In this document: piece by piece, positions 1 to 6,284 of the stretch | Position numbering within the stretch: position 1 is the first letter of the stretch | Layout: each line of letters begins with the position of its first letter | Source of the DNA: an uncultured bacterium | GTDB taxonomy: Bacteria > Planctomycetota > UBA1135 > GCA-002686595 | NCBI GenBank assembly: GCA_902826945.1 | Contig: CADEGS010000196.1 | Location: 1-8,317, forward strand | Direction: 5' to 3' | DNA length: 8,317 nucleotides | The notes under the pieces: model-generated | Told to the model about the DNA's origin: nothing | Seen by the model: only the letters and a program-made list of their open reading frames with translations | The model's database searches: none | Translations under genes and position numbers: made by a program

Positions 1-1046
1 AGAACGAGCCAGGCGATGACGGCGCCGGCGGCGGCGGCGAGCACCACGAAGGCGCTGGTGAAGAATCCCCCTCCGCGCGGGCGCGGAGCGCTGAGCGTCT
101 CCCGCGCGGCCGCCGGCTGCGGGCGCGCGGCGGCGGGCGTCGCGGGCACCGGCTTGGCCGGCGCCCGCGCGGCGGGAGCCGCGGCGGCGGCCGCGGGCGG
201 CGTCATGAGCGGGCCGGCGCCGCCGGGACGGCCGGCGGGCGCGCGAGGCGCGGTGTCGAGCCCGCCGTGCGCGGGCGTGGCCGAGGCGTACGGGCTCGCC
301 GCCGGCGCCGGAGCGGGCGCCGACGAGGGCGCGGGACGGCCTCCGCCGCGCGCGCCGGCCGCGGCCGGCAGGGCGACGTCGAGCTCCTTCTTCGGCGCCG
401 GGATCGCGGGCGCCACCGCCGGCGCGGCGGGCGCGGCCGCGGGCGCGCGCTTGGAGCCGCTGGCCTCCTGCATGATGCTCTTCAGCACCGAGGCGGCCAG
501 CGCCTTGAGCGTCGGGAAGACGCCCTGGCCGGTGTTGGCGACCGCCTCGAAGGTCGGCGCGCCGTGCGGGTTCAAGAGGCGCTCGAGCTGCTCGAGGTCC
601 ATCGCGTCGGGCAGGTCGCGCTTGTTGTACTGGATCACGTGCGGCATCGAGCTCAGGCTCTTGCCGTACTCGTTCAGGTTCTCCTCGAGGTTGCGCAGCG
701 ACTCGAGGTTCTGCTCGGTCATCGACGAGGACGAGTCGGCGATGAAGATCACGCCGTCCACGCCTTGCAGCACGAGCTTGCGCGTCGAGTTGTAGTAGAC
801 CTGGCCCGGCACCGTGTAGAGCTGGAAGCAGGTGCGCATGCCCGCGACCGTTCCCAGGTCGAGGGGCATGTAGTCGAAGAACAGCGTGCGGTCGCCGTCG
901 GTGCTGATGCTCGTCAGGTCGCCGCGGTTCACGTCCGGGGCGCGCTGGTGGACCACCTCGAGGTTCGTCGTCTTGCCCGACATGCCCGGGCCGTAGTAGA
1001 CGATCTTCACGTTGATGGTCTTCTGGGCGAAGTTGATCTGGACCAT
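1..1046 (-). CDS. mglA: MglA-family small Ras-like GTPase with Ala/Pro-rich tail and C-terminal membrane segment (3' end cut by window)
   Basis: A GTP-binding switch protein of the bacterial MglA family. Residues 1-192 form the G domain and match MglA position by position: P-loop GPGMSGKT at 19-26, Arg53 in DRTLFF (the intrinsic arginine of the family), TVPGQ at 78-82 with Gln82 (MglA replaces the usual Asp with Thr), and NKRD at 141-144. Canonical MglA ends near residue 195. Here a low-complexity Ala/Pro/Gly linker follows at about 194-325, then a Phe-rich and hydrophobic stretch at about 327-348 (FFTSAFVVLAAAAGAVIAW) that looks like a transmembrane helix. The reading frame is still open at base 1, so this may be a tail anchor or may lead to a further domain. 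The ATG at 1046 is one base after the stop of the MglB-like gene. It has no Shine-Dalgarno sequence of its own, so translation is probably coupled. Family assignment is firm; the gene symbol is by homology. Confidence 0.93.
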   Translation of the reverse strand, partial: MVQINFAQKTINVKIVYYGPGMSGKTTNLEVVHQRAPDVNRGDLTSISTDGDRTLFFDYMPLDLGTVAGMRTCFQLYTVPGQVYYNSTRKLVLQGVDGVIFIADSSSSMTEQNLESLRNLEENLNEYGKSLSSMPHVIQYNKRDLPDAMDLEQLERLLNPHGAPTFEAVANTGQGVFPTLKALAASVLKSIMQEASGSKRAPAAAPAAPAVAPAIPAPKKELDVALPAAAGARGGGRPAPSSAPAPAPAASPYASATPAHGGLDTAPRAPAGRPGGAGPLMTPPAAAAAAPAARAPAKPVPATPAAARPQPAAARETLSAPRPRGGGFFTSAFVVLAAAAGAVIAWLV

Positions 1047-1047
1047 G

Positions 1048-1566
1048 TCAGTTCTGCGAGGCGTCTCGGATGCTCTCGACGTCCAGCGAGTCCTTCGTCT
1101 GAACGTCGGGCGGGGCTGAAGGCATCGGGGCGGGCGTGTCGGAGAGGACGATCCCAGGGGCGGCCGGGCGCTCCTCCCCGGGGCGCCGGCTGCGATTCAG
1201 GCGGGCGACGGTGGCGTCCATCGGCAGGCGCACCTCCTCGGGAGCCAGACCGCGCCCGAGCAGGAGCAGGAGCACCGCCCCGCGCGCGCGCTGCATGACG
1301 AGCGCGCCGCGGGCGCCGCGCAGGACGACGCGCTGCGGCTCGCGCAGGGACGCCTGCCCGACGGCCTCGCGGATCTCGCGCAGCCACCCGGTGGCGACGG
1401 CGGCGATGGCTTCCTCGCGGCTGGCTCCGCCTCCGTCCACCTCGCTCATCGCGTCCGCGGGGTCGGCGGCACGACCGGGGACGGCGATCGGCACGCCGTC
1501 CTCGGAGACGAACATCACGAGCTGCACGCCGGGCAGCTCGGTCAAGGGAGTGAGGGCGGCGATCAC
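1048..1566 (-). CDS. mglB: Roadblock/LC7 domain protein, MglB-like GTPase regulator
   Basis: A 172-residue protein, probably the activating partner of the adjacent MglA-type GTPase; MglB dimers act as GAPs for MglA in known systems. Residues 1-125 have a roadblock pattern: an N-terminal helix, then LPGVQLVMFVSEDGVPIAVPG (about 11-31, a typical strand-turn-strand with the DG turn), a long helix at about 48-70, and two hydrophobic strands at 79-104 (VVLRGARGALVM and AVLLLLLGRG). The last 45 residues are Pro/Ala/Ser-rich and look disordered. The GTG start at 1566 overlaps the stop of the upstream TPR gene as GTGA, with a purine-rich GAGGTGGAG just upstream; no ATG lies near the conserved N-terminus. 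The order mglB then mglA is the one found in Myxococcus. The product is likely cytoplasmic. Roadblock assignment is strong; the GAP role is inferred from the neighbour. Confidence 0.85.
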   Translation of the reverse strand: MIAALTPLTELPGVQLVMFVSEDGVPIAVPGRAADPADAMSEVDGGGASREEAIAAVATGWLREIREAVGQASLREPQRVVLRGARGALVMQRARGAVLLLLLGRGLAPEEVRLPMDATVARLNRSRRPGEERPAAPGIVLSDTPAPMPSAPPDVQTKDSLDVESIRDASQN

Positions 1567-2645
1567 GGCTCCACCTCGCTGACGTCGGCGTTCAGGCCGG
1601 CCAGACCCATCAGGGCCTCCTCGCGCTCGCCGCGCAGCGGCCCGCGCTGCCACAGCGCCCCGGCGTCGAGCTCGCCCGGCGCGATGCCGAGCGTGCCGAA
1701 GTCGCCCTCCAGGCGCATGGCGAAGATCTGCCCCAGGCCGAGCTTGCGCCCGGTCGTCCGCCCGCCCGTGAGCACGCTGCGCACGGCGCGCGCGAAGCGG
1801 TCGGCCGTGGCGCCCTTGAGCCCCTGCACGAGGACGGTCGAGCCGCGCAGGTACAGCGCCGCCTCGACGTCCTCCTCCTCGGCGAGGCCGCGCAGGATCT
1901 GGCGCAGGTTGCCGCCGTTCGAGCTGGCGCGCGCTTCCTCGCCCTCGTCGGCGAAGCGGCCGGAGTTCTCGACCTCGACCAGCGCCATCTGCAGGCTCGG
2001 AGCCTTGTCGGCCTTGGCGTCGAGCACGCGGAAGCGCGCCTCGAGCTCGGGGTGGCCGGGCTGGAGCTGCAAGAGCTCCCCCGCCACCCGGCGCGCGTCG
2101 CGCCACGCACCGACGCGCGTCAGGATGTCGAGCAACAGCGTGCGCGGTGCGGGATCGTCCGGCCGCGCGGCGCTGGCCTCCTCGAGCGCGGCCACGGCGC
2201 GCCGCCCCTGCTCGCGCCCGCGATCGACGAGGAAGGCCGCGCACAGGACGCGCGCCAGGGCCAGCCGCGCCTCCTGGTCGCCGGCGGCGTGCAGCCACTC
2301 GGTCGCGACCTCCTCGGCGCGGGCGAAGCGGCCCGACTCGACCAGCGTGGACACCATCTCCGCCCACAGCGCAGGGCGCGGCGCCTCTGCCAGCTCGCGC
2401 TTGAGCTGGTTCATGCGCTCCTCGCGGGCCAGGCGCTGCGAGCGGTCGCCGAGGCGCACGAGCTGGGCGTTGCCGGGGAACAGCTTGAGCCCCTCCTGGC
2501 ACACCCGGTGCACGTCGTTCGACAGCCCGAGCAGCGCGTACTCCTGCGCCAGGTCGGCGTAGGTGCGCGGCGAGGGGTCCTGCGCCAGTCTCTGACGGGC
2601 GGTCCGGAGACGGCCGCGCGCCAGGATCTTGCGCATCAGGTTCAT
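1563..2645 (-). CDS. TPR-repeat protein with C-terminal roadblock-like domain
   Basis: A 360-residue protein with no signal peptide or membrane segment. The N-terminal two thirds are helical repeats of TPR type. Recognisable units lie at about 27-60 (TYADLAQEYALLGL... EGLKLFPGNA), 93-125, 129-160 and 163-200 (TLLLDILTRVG... LLQLQPGHPE). Residues 245-325 change character: a helix with RQILRGLAEEEDVEAALYLRG, a strand STVLVQG, a long helix with ADRFARAVRSVL, and two strands in LGLGQIFAMRLEGDFGTLGIAP. That order and spacing resemble a diverged roadblock/LC7 fold. This is a fold inference, not a confident domain match. The ATG at 2645 has a strong GGAGG (2653-2657) seven bases upstream and overlaps the preceding stop as ATGA. 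Its own stop overlaps the mglB-like start as GTGA. It probably scaffolds or co-regulates the downstream GTPase; the actual function is unknown. Confidence 0.85.
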   Translation of the reverse strand: MNLMRKILARGRLRTARQRLAQDPSPRTYADLAQEYALLGLSNDVHRVCQEGLKLFPGNAQLVRLGDRSQRLAREERMNQLKRELAEAPRPALWAEMVSTLVESGRFARAEEVATEWLHAAGDQEARLALARVLCAAFLVDRGREQGRRAVAALEEASAARPDDPAPRTLLLDILTRVGAWRDARRVAGELLQLQPGHPELEARFRVLDAKADKAPSLQMALVEVENSGRFADEGEEARASSNGGNLRQILRGLAEEEDVEAALYLRGSTVLVQGLKGATADRFARAVRSVLTGGRTTGRKLGLGQIFAMRLEGDFGTLGIAPGELDAGALWQRGPLRGEREEALMGLAGLNADVSEVEP

Positions 2646-3703
2646 GGGTGGTCCTCCAGGTAGGCGGAGATCGCGGCGATGTCCTCCTGGACCCGCTCGC
2701 GGTGCTCCCAGTCCGGCCGCGACAGCTCGAGCGCGTGGCGCAGCTCGTCGAGCGCGATCGCGTACTGGCCGTCGCGCGCCAGCAGCGTGCCGCGCTCGCG
2801 CGCGAGCTCGGCCTCGTCCGCGCGGCGCGCCAGCTCCGCCGCGCGCCGCTCCTGCGCCAGGCGCTCGGCCTCCAGCGCGCGGTCGCAGGCCAGGCGCAGC
2901 TCGGTGCGCTCGGAGAGCGCCCGGAAGGCTCCGTGCCAGATCGGGTGACGCTCGACGAAGGCCTCCAGCGCGGCCAGGCGCTCGCGCATGCCGGCCGAGT
3001 CGCCGGCTTCGGCCCCCGGCAGCGCGCGGAACTCCTCGGCCAGGCGCGTCTCGCGCAGCAGGCCGACGGAGATGGCGAGCGAGCCGACCAGCGCGATGAC
3101 CGCCACGCGGCGGCGCGAGCGGCGCGCCTCGACGCGGTCGATCTCCTGGAAGCGCAGGTCGCGGATCGTGCGCGCGACGTCCTTGCGCGAGCGGTCGAGC
3201 AGGAGCACCTCGCGCATCCACGCGATCGCCTCCGCCGTGCGCCCCTGGCGCAAGAGCTGCTGCGAGCGCTGCAGGTAGCGCTCGACCAGGTCGCTGACGA
3301 GCCCCGCGCGGCGCATGAAGCCGGCCAGGTCGCGCTCGAGCGCCTTGTGGCCGGGGAAGAGCTCGACCAGGAGCTCCAGCGCCGCCAGCGCCTTCTCGCC
3401 CTGGTCCTCCTTCTCGAGGCGGTGGGCGAGCTGGCGGCCGGCCGAGATGGTCGATACGCCGCGCGCGCTCGCGAGCTCGGGGCGCGCCGCGCCCACGATC
3501 AGCAAGGCTTCCAGCGCCTCCATGTCCGCCCCCTCGCCCTGCGCCGAGGGCATGAGCACCTCGAGGCTGTCGGCGAGGAAGTCGTCCTGGAAGCCGCGCA
3601 CCTCCTCGACGCGAGCGCGCAGGTGCGCGCGGGGGTCCGAGCGGTCGACCGACGCGCCGTTGATGGCGAGCGTGGCGTCGCGGATGATCAGCGTCGAGGT
3701 CAT
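2642..3703 (-). CDS. Single-pass membrane protein with TPR-like repeats on both sides
   Basis: A 353-residue protein of unknown function and first gene of the GTPase operon. Residues 1-185 are mostly helical with TPR-like units at about 103-136 (GEKALAALELLVELFPGHKALERDLAGFM) and 139-172 (LVERYLQRSQQLLRQGRTAEAIAWMREVLLLD). A basic cluster, RRSRRR at about 194-199, precedes one hydrophobic helix at about 200-216 (VAVIALVGSLAISVGLL). By the positive-inside rule the N-terminal part is cytoplasmic and residues 218-353 extracytoplasmic. The C-terminal part contains a charged Ala/Glu/Arg-rich coiled-coil-like helix at 270-305, then a TPR-like pair (GTLLARDGQYAIALDELRHALELSRP) at 305-330. The ATG at 3703 is the first in-frame start after the divergent intergenic region but has no clear Shine-Dalgarno sequence. 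The stop at 2642 overlaps the next start. I see no enzyme motif; a membrane adaptor for the GTPase complex is inference. Confidence 0.82.
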   Translation of the reverse strand: MTSTLIIRDATLAINGASVDRSDPRAHLRARVEEVRGFQDDFLADSLEVLMPSAQGEGADMEALEALLIVGAARPELASARGVSTISAGRQLAHRLEKEDQGEKALAALELLVELFPGHKALERDLAGFMRRAGLVSDLVERYLQRSQQLLRQGRTAEAIAWMREVLLLDRSRKDVARTIRDLRFQEIDRVEARRSRRRVAVIALVGSLAISVGLLRETRLAEEFRALPGAEAGDSAGMRERLAALEAFVERHPIWHGAFRALSERTELRLACDRALEAERLAQERRAAELARRADEAELARERGTLLARDGQYAIALDELRHALELSRPDWEHRERVQEDIAAISAYLEDHP

Positions 3704-3879
3704 GCGAGTGGGGACCGCTCCCGCACCGCGCCGACGCCCCCGGGAGGCAGGACGGACGGCGAGGCCCTGGGGACGATCGACGCGAACGTATCGACGCCGC
3801 CCGGAAGCCTTCTGAAGCCAAAGGAAACGCGCGCCGGGGCGGTCGCCGGAGGCGTGGCGAAACCCGTTCCGGCGCCCGG

Positions 3880-3901
3880 GCGGCGCGGGCGCCCGCGCCG
3901 C
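3880..3901. repeat. Perfect 22-bp GC palindrome upstream of the gcvT promoter
   Basis: The arm GCGGCGCGGGC (3880-3890) is followed directly by its exact reverse complement GCCCGCGCCGC (3891-3901), with no spacer. It sits ten bases before the candidate -35 box of gcvT and between two divergent operons, a place suited to a dimeric regulator binding site. As RNA it would form a strong hairpin, but no T-run follows on either strand. GC-only composition makes chance palindromes more likely here, so the function is uncertain. Confidence 0.4.
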
Positions 3902-3911
3902 GGGGGGCGGG

Positions 3912-3938
3912 TTGGCCGCGGCGTCCTTTTCCTATAGA
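3912..3938 (+). promoter_or_regulatory. Candidate sigma-70-type promoter of gcvT-gcvH-lipM
   Basis: TTGGCC (3912-3917) and TATAGA (3933-3938) are separated by 15 bases, shorter than the ideal 17. The stretch CCTTTTCCTATAGAGT is the only AT-rich island in the intergenic region and lies about 35 bases before the gcvT ATG, which gives a leader of about 28 bases. The -10 box is fair and the -35 box weak. Confidence 0.4.
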
Positions 3939-3972
3939 GTCCCCGCCCCGCGAGCCCGCCCGGCCGGCCTCC

Positions 3973-5088
3973 ATGAAGCGCACCAGCCTGCACGACGTCC
4001 ACGTCGCCCTGGGGGCGCGCATGGTCGACTTCGGGGGCTGGCGCATGCCGGTGCAGTACGGGCCGATCCTCGACGAGGCGCGGCACGTGCGCTCGGCCTG
4101 CGGCCTGTTCGACCTGGGGCACATGGGGCGCTTCTCGCTCGAGGGCCCGGGCGCGGTGGCGCTGGCCGACCGCGTGACGACGAACCACTGCGCGCGCATC
4201 CCGGCCGGCGCGATCCGCTACGCGCTCCTGCTCGACGAGCGCGGCTACCCGCTCGACGACCTGCTCGTCTACCGCGAGCACGGCTCCGACGTGTACCTGG
4301 TCGTGAACGCCTCGAACACGGAGCGCGACCGGAGCTGGATCGAGGAGCACAGCGCGGGGCTCGACGCGCGGCTGGTGGACCGCACCGACGAGAGCGCGAT
4401 GCTCGCGCTCCAGGGTCCCGACTCGCTGGCGATCCTCCAGCGCGTGGTCGAGGGCTGCGACCTGGCGGCCATCAAGTACTACCGCTTCGGGAGCGGCACG
4501 CTGTGCGGGCTCCCGGACACGCGCATCAGCCGCACCGGATACACGGGCGAGGACGGCTTCGAGCTGTACTTCCCCGCCGCGGAGGCGCCGCGCGTTTGGA
4601 GCGCGCTGCTCGCCGCCGGCGGCGCGCGCATCCGCCCGATCGGCCTGGGGGCGCGCGACATCCTGCGCCTCGAGGCGGGCATGGCGCTCTACGGCCACGA
4701 GATCGACGAGCGGCACCACGGCTTCGAGGCCGGCCTCGACTTCGGCATCGTGCTGACGCCGGAGAAGGGCGACTTCGTCGGGCGTGCGGCGCTCGAGCGC
4801 CTGCGCGCGCACCCGACCAGGCGCCTGGTGGGGCTGACGACCGAGGGACCGCGCGTCCCGCGCCAGGGGCAGGCGCTCCTCGCCGGCGAGCGCGAGGTGG
4901 GCATCGTTTGCTCCGGCGCCGTCTCCCCCGCCCTGGGCACGAACATCGCCAGCGCCTACGTGGCGCTGGGGCACGACGCCGCGGGCACGCGGCTCGAGCT
5001 CGACGTGCGCGGCAAGCGCCAGGAGTGCCTGGTGCGCGAGCTCCCCTTCTACTCCCGCACCCGCAAGAAGGACCCGACGAACGCCTGA
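3973..5088 (+). CDS. gcvT: Aminomethyltransferase (glycine cleavage system T protein)
   Basis: Transfers the methylene group of the aminomethyl arm on lipoyl-GcvH to tetrahydrofolate and releases ammonia; a cytoplasmic step of glycine cleavage. At 371 residues it has the usual family length and is collinear with known T proteins. It has the N-terminal GARMVDFGGWRMPVQYG (14-30), the YPLDDLLVY motif (92-100) carrying the conserved catalytic-site Asp pair at 95-96, VVNASN at 110-115, SRTGYTGEDGFELY at 186-199 (folate-pocket loop), GLGARDILRLEAGMALYGHE at 224-243, and a C-terminal barrel domain with the GTNIASAYV segment near 322-330. The ATG at 3973 gives the standard family N-terminus. It lacks a clear Shine-Dalgarno sequence and would have a short leader if the promoter at 3912-3938 is right. 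It is followed after 22 bases by gcvH. No gcvP is in the window, so the P protein and dihydrolipoamide dehydrogenase must be encoded elsewhere. Confidence 0.97.
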   Translation: MKRTSLHDVHVALGARMVDFGGWRMPVQYGPILDEARHVRSACGLFDLGHMGRFSLEGPGAVALADRVTTNHCARIPAGAIRYALLLDERGYPLDDLLVYREHGSDVYLVVNASNTERDRSWIEEHSAGLDARLVDRTDESAMLALQGPDSLAILQRVVEGCDLAAIKYYRFGSGTLCGLPDTRISRTGYTGEDGFELYFPAAEAPRVWSALLAAGGARIRPIGLGARDILRLEAGMALYGHEIDERHHGFEAGLDFGIVLTPEKGDFVGRAALERLRAHPTRRLVGLTTEGPRVPRQGQALLAGEREVGIVCSGAVSPALGTNIASAYVALGHDAAGTRLELDVRGKRQECLVRELPFYSRTRKKDPTNA

Positions 5089-5110
5089 GCCCCCGAGGAC
5101 GGAGGAACGC

Positions 5111-5515
5111 ATGCGACCCGACGACCGCAAGTACACGAGGAGCCACGAATGGGTGAAGCTCGACGGCGACACCGTCACCGTCGGCATCACCGACTTCGCC
5201 GTGCAGGAGCTGTGCAGCGGCAACGAGGGCGACCTCGTCTACTGCGACCTGCCCGAGCCGGGCCGCAGCCTGGAGGCCGGCGAGACGTTCGGCGAGATCG
5301 AGTCCGTGAAGGCCGTGGCCGACCTGAACAGCCCGCTCGCGGGGACCGTGGTCGAGGTCAACGTGGCGATCGAGGAGCACCTGGAGGTCCTCTCGGCCGA
5401 CCCTTTCCACAAGGGCTGGATGGTGCGGCTGACCCCCCGCTCGAAGGACCTCTCCGGCCCCGACCTGCTCGACGCGGCGCAGTACGAGGAGTTCCTGGCG
5501 TCGCAGGCGCACTGA
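5111..5515 (+). CDS. gcvH: Glycine cleavage system H protein (lipoyl carrier)
   Basis: The 134-residue lipoyl-bearing shuttle that carries the aminomethyl group between P, T and L proteins. The pattern is complete: RKYTRSHEWVKLDGDTVTVGIT (6-27), DFAVQELCSGNEGDLVYCDLPEPG, and the lipoylation loop GEIESVKAVADLNSPLAG, with Lys67 of ESVKAVAD as the modified residue. The C-terminal HKGWMVRLTP segment and final helix (LLDAAQYEEFL) are normal. Start choice is secure: GGAGGA (5101-5106) lies four bases before the ATG at 5111. The gene is in the same transcription unit as gcvT, and its stop codon overlaps the probable start of the octanoyltransferase gene that would modify it. In many Gram-positive bacteria GcvH is also the hub from which lipoyl groups are passed to other enzymes; the LipM-type neighbour suggests that may apply here. 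Confidence 0.97.
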   Translation: MRPDDRKYTRSHEWVKLDGDTVTVGITDFAVQELCSGNEGDLVYCDLPEPGRSLEAGETFGEIESVKAVADLNSPLAGTVVEVNVAIEEHLEVLSADPFHKGWMVRLTPRSKDLSGPDLLDAAQYEEFLASQAH

Positions 5516-6264
5516 GCCCCGCCGGCGGGAGCGGGCGCGAGCCCTGGCGGCTGCTCGTCGCCTGGGACGGCGCGCCCGGGCGGCAGATGGCGCGCGACGA
5601 GGCGTTGCTCCTCTCGCGCGAGGCTCGCCCGACGCTGTGCTTCTACACCTGGGCGCCGGGAGCCCTCAGCCTGGGCTGGTTCCAGCGCTGGAACGAGGTG
5701 GAGGAGCGGACGCGCGCGCCGGCCGTGGTGCGCCGCGCCAGCGGCGGCGGCGCGATCCACCACGCGAGCGAGCTGACCTTCGCGATCGCGGCGCCGCTCG
5801 ACCACCCGCTCTACCGCGGCGCGCTCCCCGAGTCGTACGCGCGCGTGCACGAGACCCTGGCGCACGCGCTGGCGCGTCTGGGCGTGCGCGCCGCCCTGCG
5901 CGGCGCACGCGCGCTGCGCTCGGACCGGCCGGGGAGCGCGATGTGCTTCCACGAGTCGACGGCGCTCGACCTCGCGTGGGACGACGCCAAGGGCGTGGGC
6001 TCGGCGCAGCGGCGCACGCGCGGGCGCGTCCTGCACCACGGCTCGATCAAGCTCGGCACGACCGAGCTCGAGGGCCCGATCGCCACGCTCTGGCCGCACG
6101 CGCCCGGGCTGACGCCGGCGACGCTGGCGACGCTCGTCGGCGAGGCGTTCGAGGAGCGCCTCGGCGCGCGCCTCGAGCGCGAGGACGAGAGCGCCGCGGA
6201 GGCCGCGCACGCCGACGCGCGGGCGTCGTTCTTCGCCGCGCGCGAGCACCTCGAGCGGCGCTGA
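5512..6264 (+). CDS. lipM: LipM-like octanoyltransferase (lipoate/biotin ligase fold)
   Basis: Probably moves an octanoyl group from acyl carrier protein to GcvH, the first step of lipoyl assembly. It shows the family fold in order: WRLLVAWDG and MARDEALL (12-33), LGWFQRWNEVE (54-64), VVRRASGGGAIHH (72-84, the substrate-binding RRxSGGGAxxH motif), MCFHES with Cys145, AKGVGSAQRRTRG with Lys160, and LHHGSIKL (174-181). A Cys here, close to position 150 of Bacillus subtilis LipM, favours octanoyltransferase over an ATP-using lipoate ligase. The conserved N-terminal strand begins at Trp12, before the first in-frame ATG (5587), and no ATG, GTG or TTG lies between. The only nearby candidate is CTG at 5512, which overlaps the gcvH stop as CTGA and gives 250 residues, normal for the family. 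Start at CTG is inference; the family call is firm. LipL/LplA-type function remains an alternative. Confidence 0.85.
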   Translation: MSPAGGSGREPWRLLVAWDGAPGRQMARDEALLLSREARPTLCFYTWAPGALSLGWFQRWNEVEERTRAPAVVRRASGGGAIHHASELTFAIAAPLDHPLYRGALPESYARVHETLAHALARLGVRAALRGARALRSDRPGSAMCFHESTALDLAWDDAKGVGSAQRRTRGRVLHHGSIKLGTTELEGPIATLWPHAPGLTPATLATLVGEAFEERLGARLEREDESAAEAAHADARASFFAAREHLERR

Positions 6265-6284
6265 GCGACAAGTCGCTCAGCGCC
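6257..6284 (+). terminator. Strong hairpin over the lipM stop codon, probable terminator
   Basis: GGCGCTGAGCGA (6257-6268), loop CAAG (6269-6272), and TCGCTCAGCGCC (6273-6284) form a perfect 12-bp stem that contains the TGA stop of lipM. No T-run follows, so it is not a classic intrinsic terminator. In a GC-rich genome such stems at convergent gene ends often act as terminators or as 3' end stabilisers. Confidence 0.55.

Larger units (their letters stand above)
3704..3972. other. Divergent intergenic region between the GTPase operon and gcvT
   Basis: 269 bases without a convincing gene. The right half holds a perfect 22-bp palindrome and a candidate gcvT promoter, listed separately. For the leftward operon I see only a weak candidate on the minus strand: TTCAGA (3816-3811), an 18-base gap, then GATACG (3792-3787). 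It matches consensus poorly and would leave an untranslated leader of roughly 75 bases. A glycine riboswitch would be a natural guess ahead of gcvT, but the space after the candidate promoter is only about 30 bases and I see no aptamer-like sequence. Confidence 0.6.

Noticed and set aside
16..1298. Long plus-strand open frames opposite the MglA and MglB-like genes
   Set aside because: Low-complexity Arg/Ala-rich translations without family features; they mirror the well-supported minus-strand genes and follow from high GC.
3852..3872. Possible sigma-54 promoter (TGGC followed by TTCC)
   Set aside because: The -12 element lacks the required GC and the spacing does not fit.
3704..3972. Glycine riboswitch ahead of gcvT
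   Set aside because: No aptamer-like conserved segments seen, and the likely leader after the promoter is only about 30 bases.
2646..4199. Upstream in-frame extension of the TPR/roadblock gene to a much longer protein
   Set aside because: The extension is Arg/Pro/Ala-rich noise lying over the membrane TPR gene and the intergenic region; the ATG at 2645 has a good Shine-Dalgarno sequence and overlaps the upstream stop.
3700..5512. Large minus-strand open frames opposite gcvT and gcvH
   Set aside because: They are antisense images of two confidently identified genes and show no recognisable domain.
5587..6264. ATG at 5587 as the start of the LipM-like gene
   Set aside because: It would remove the conserved first strand (WRLLVAWDG) and has no good Shine-Dalgarno sequence; kept only as an alternative.
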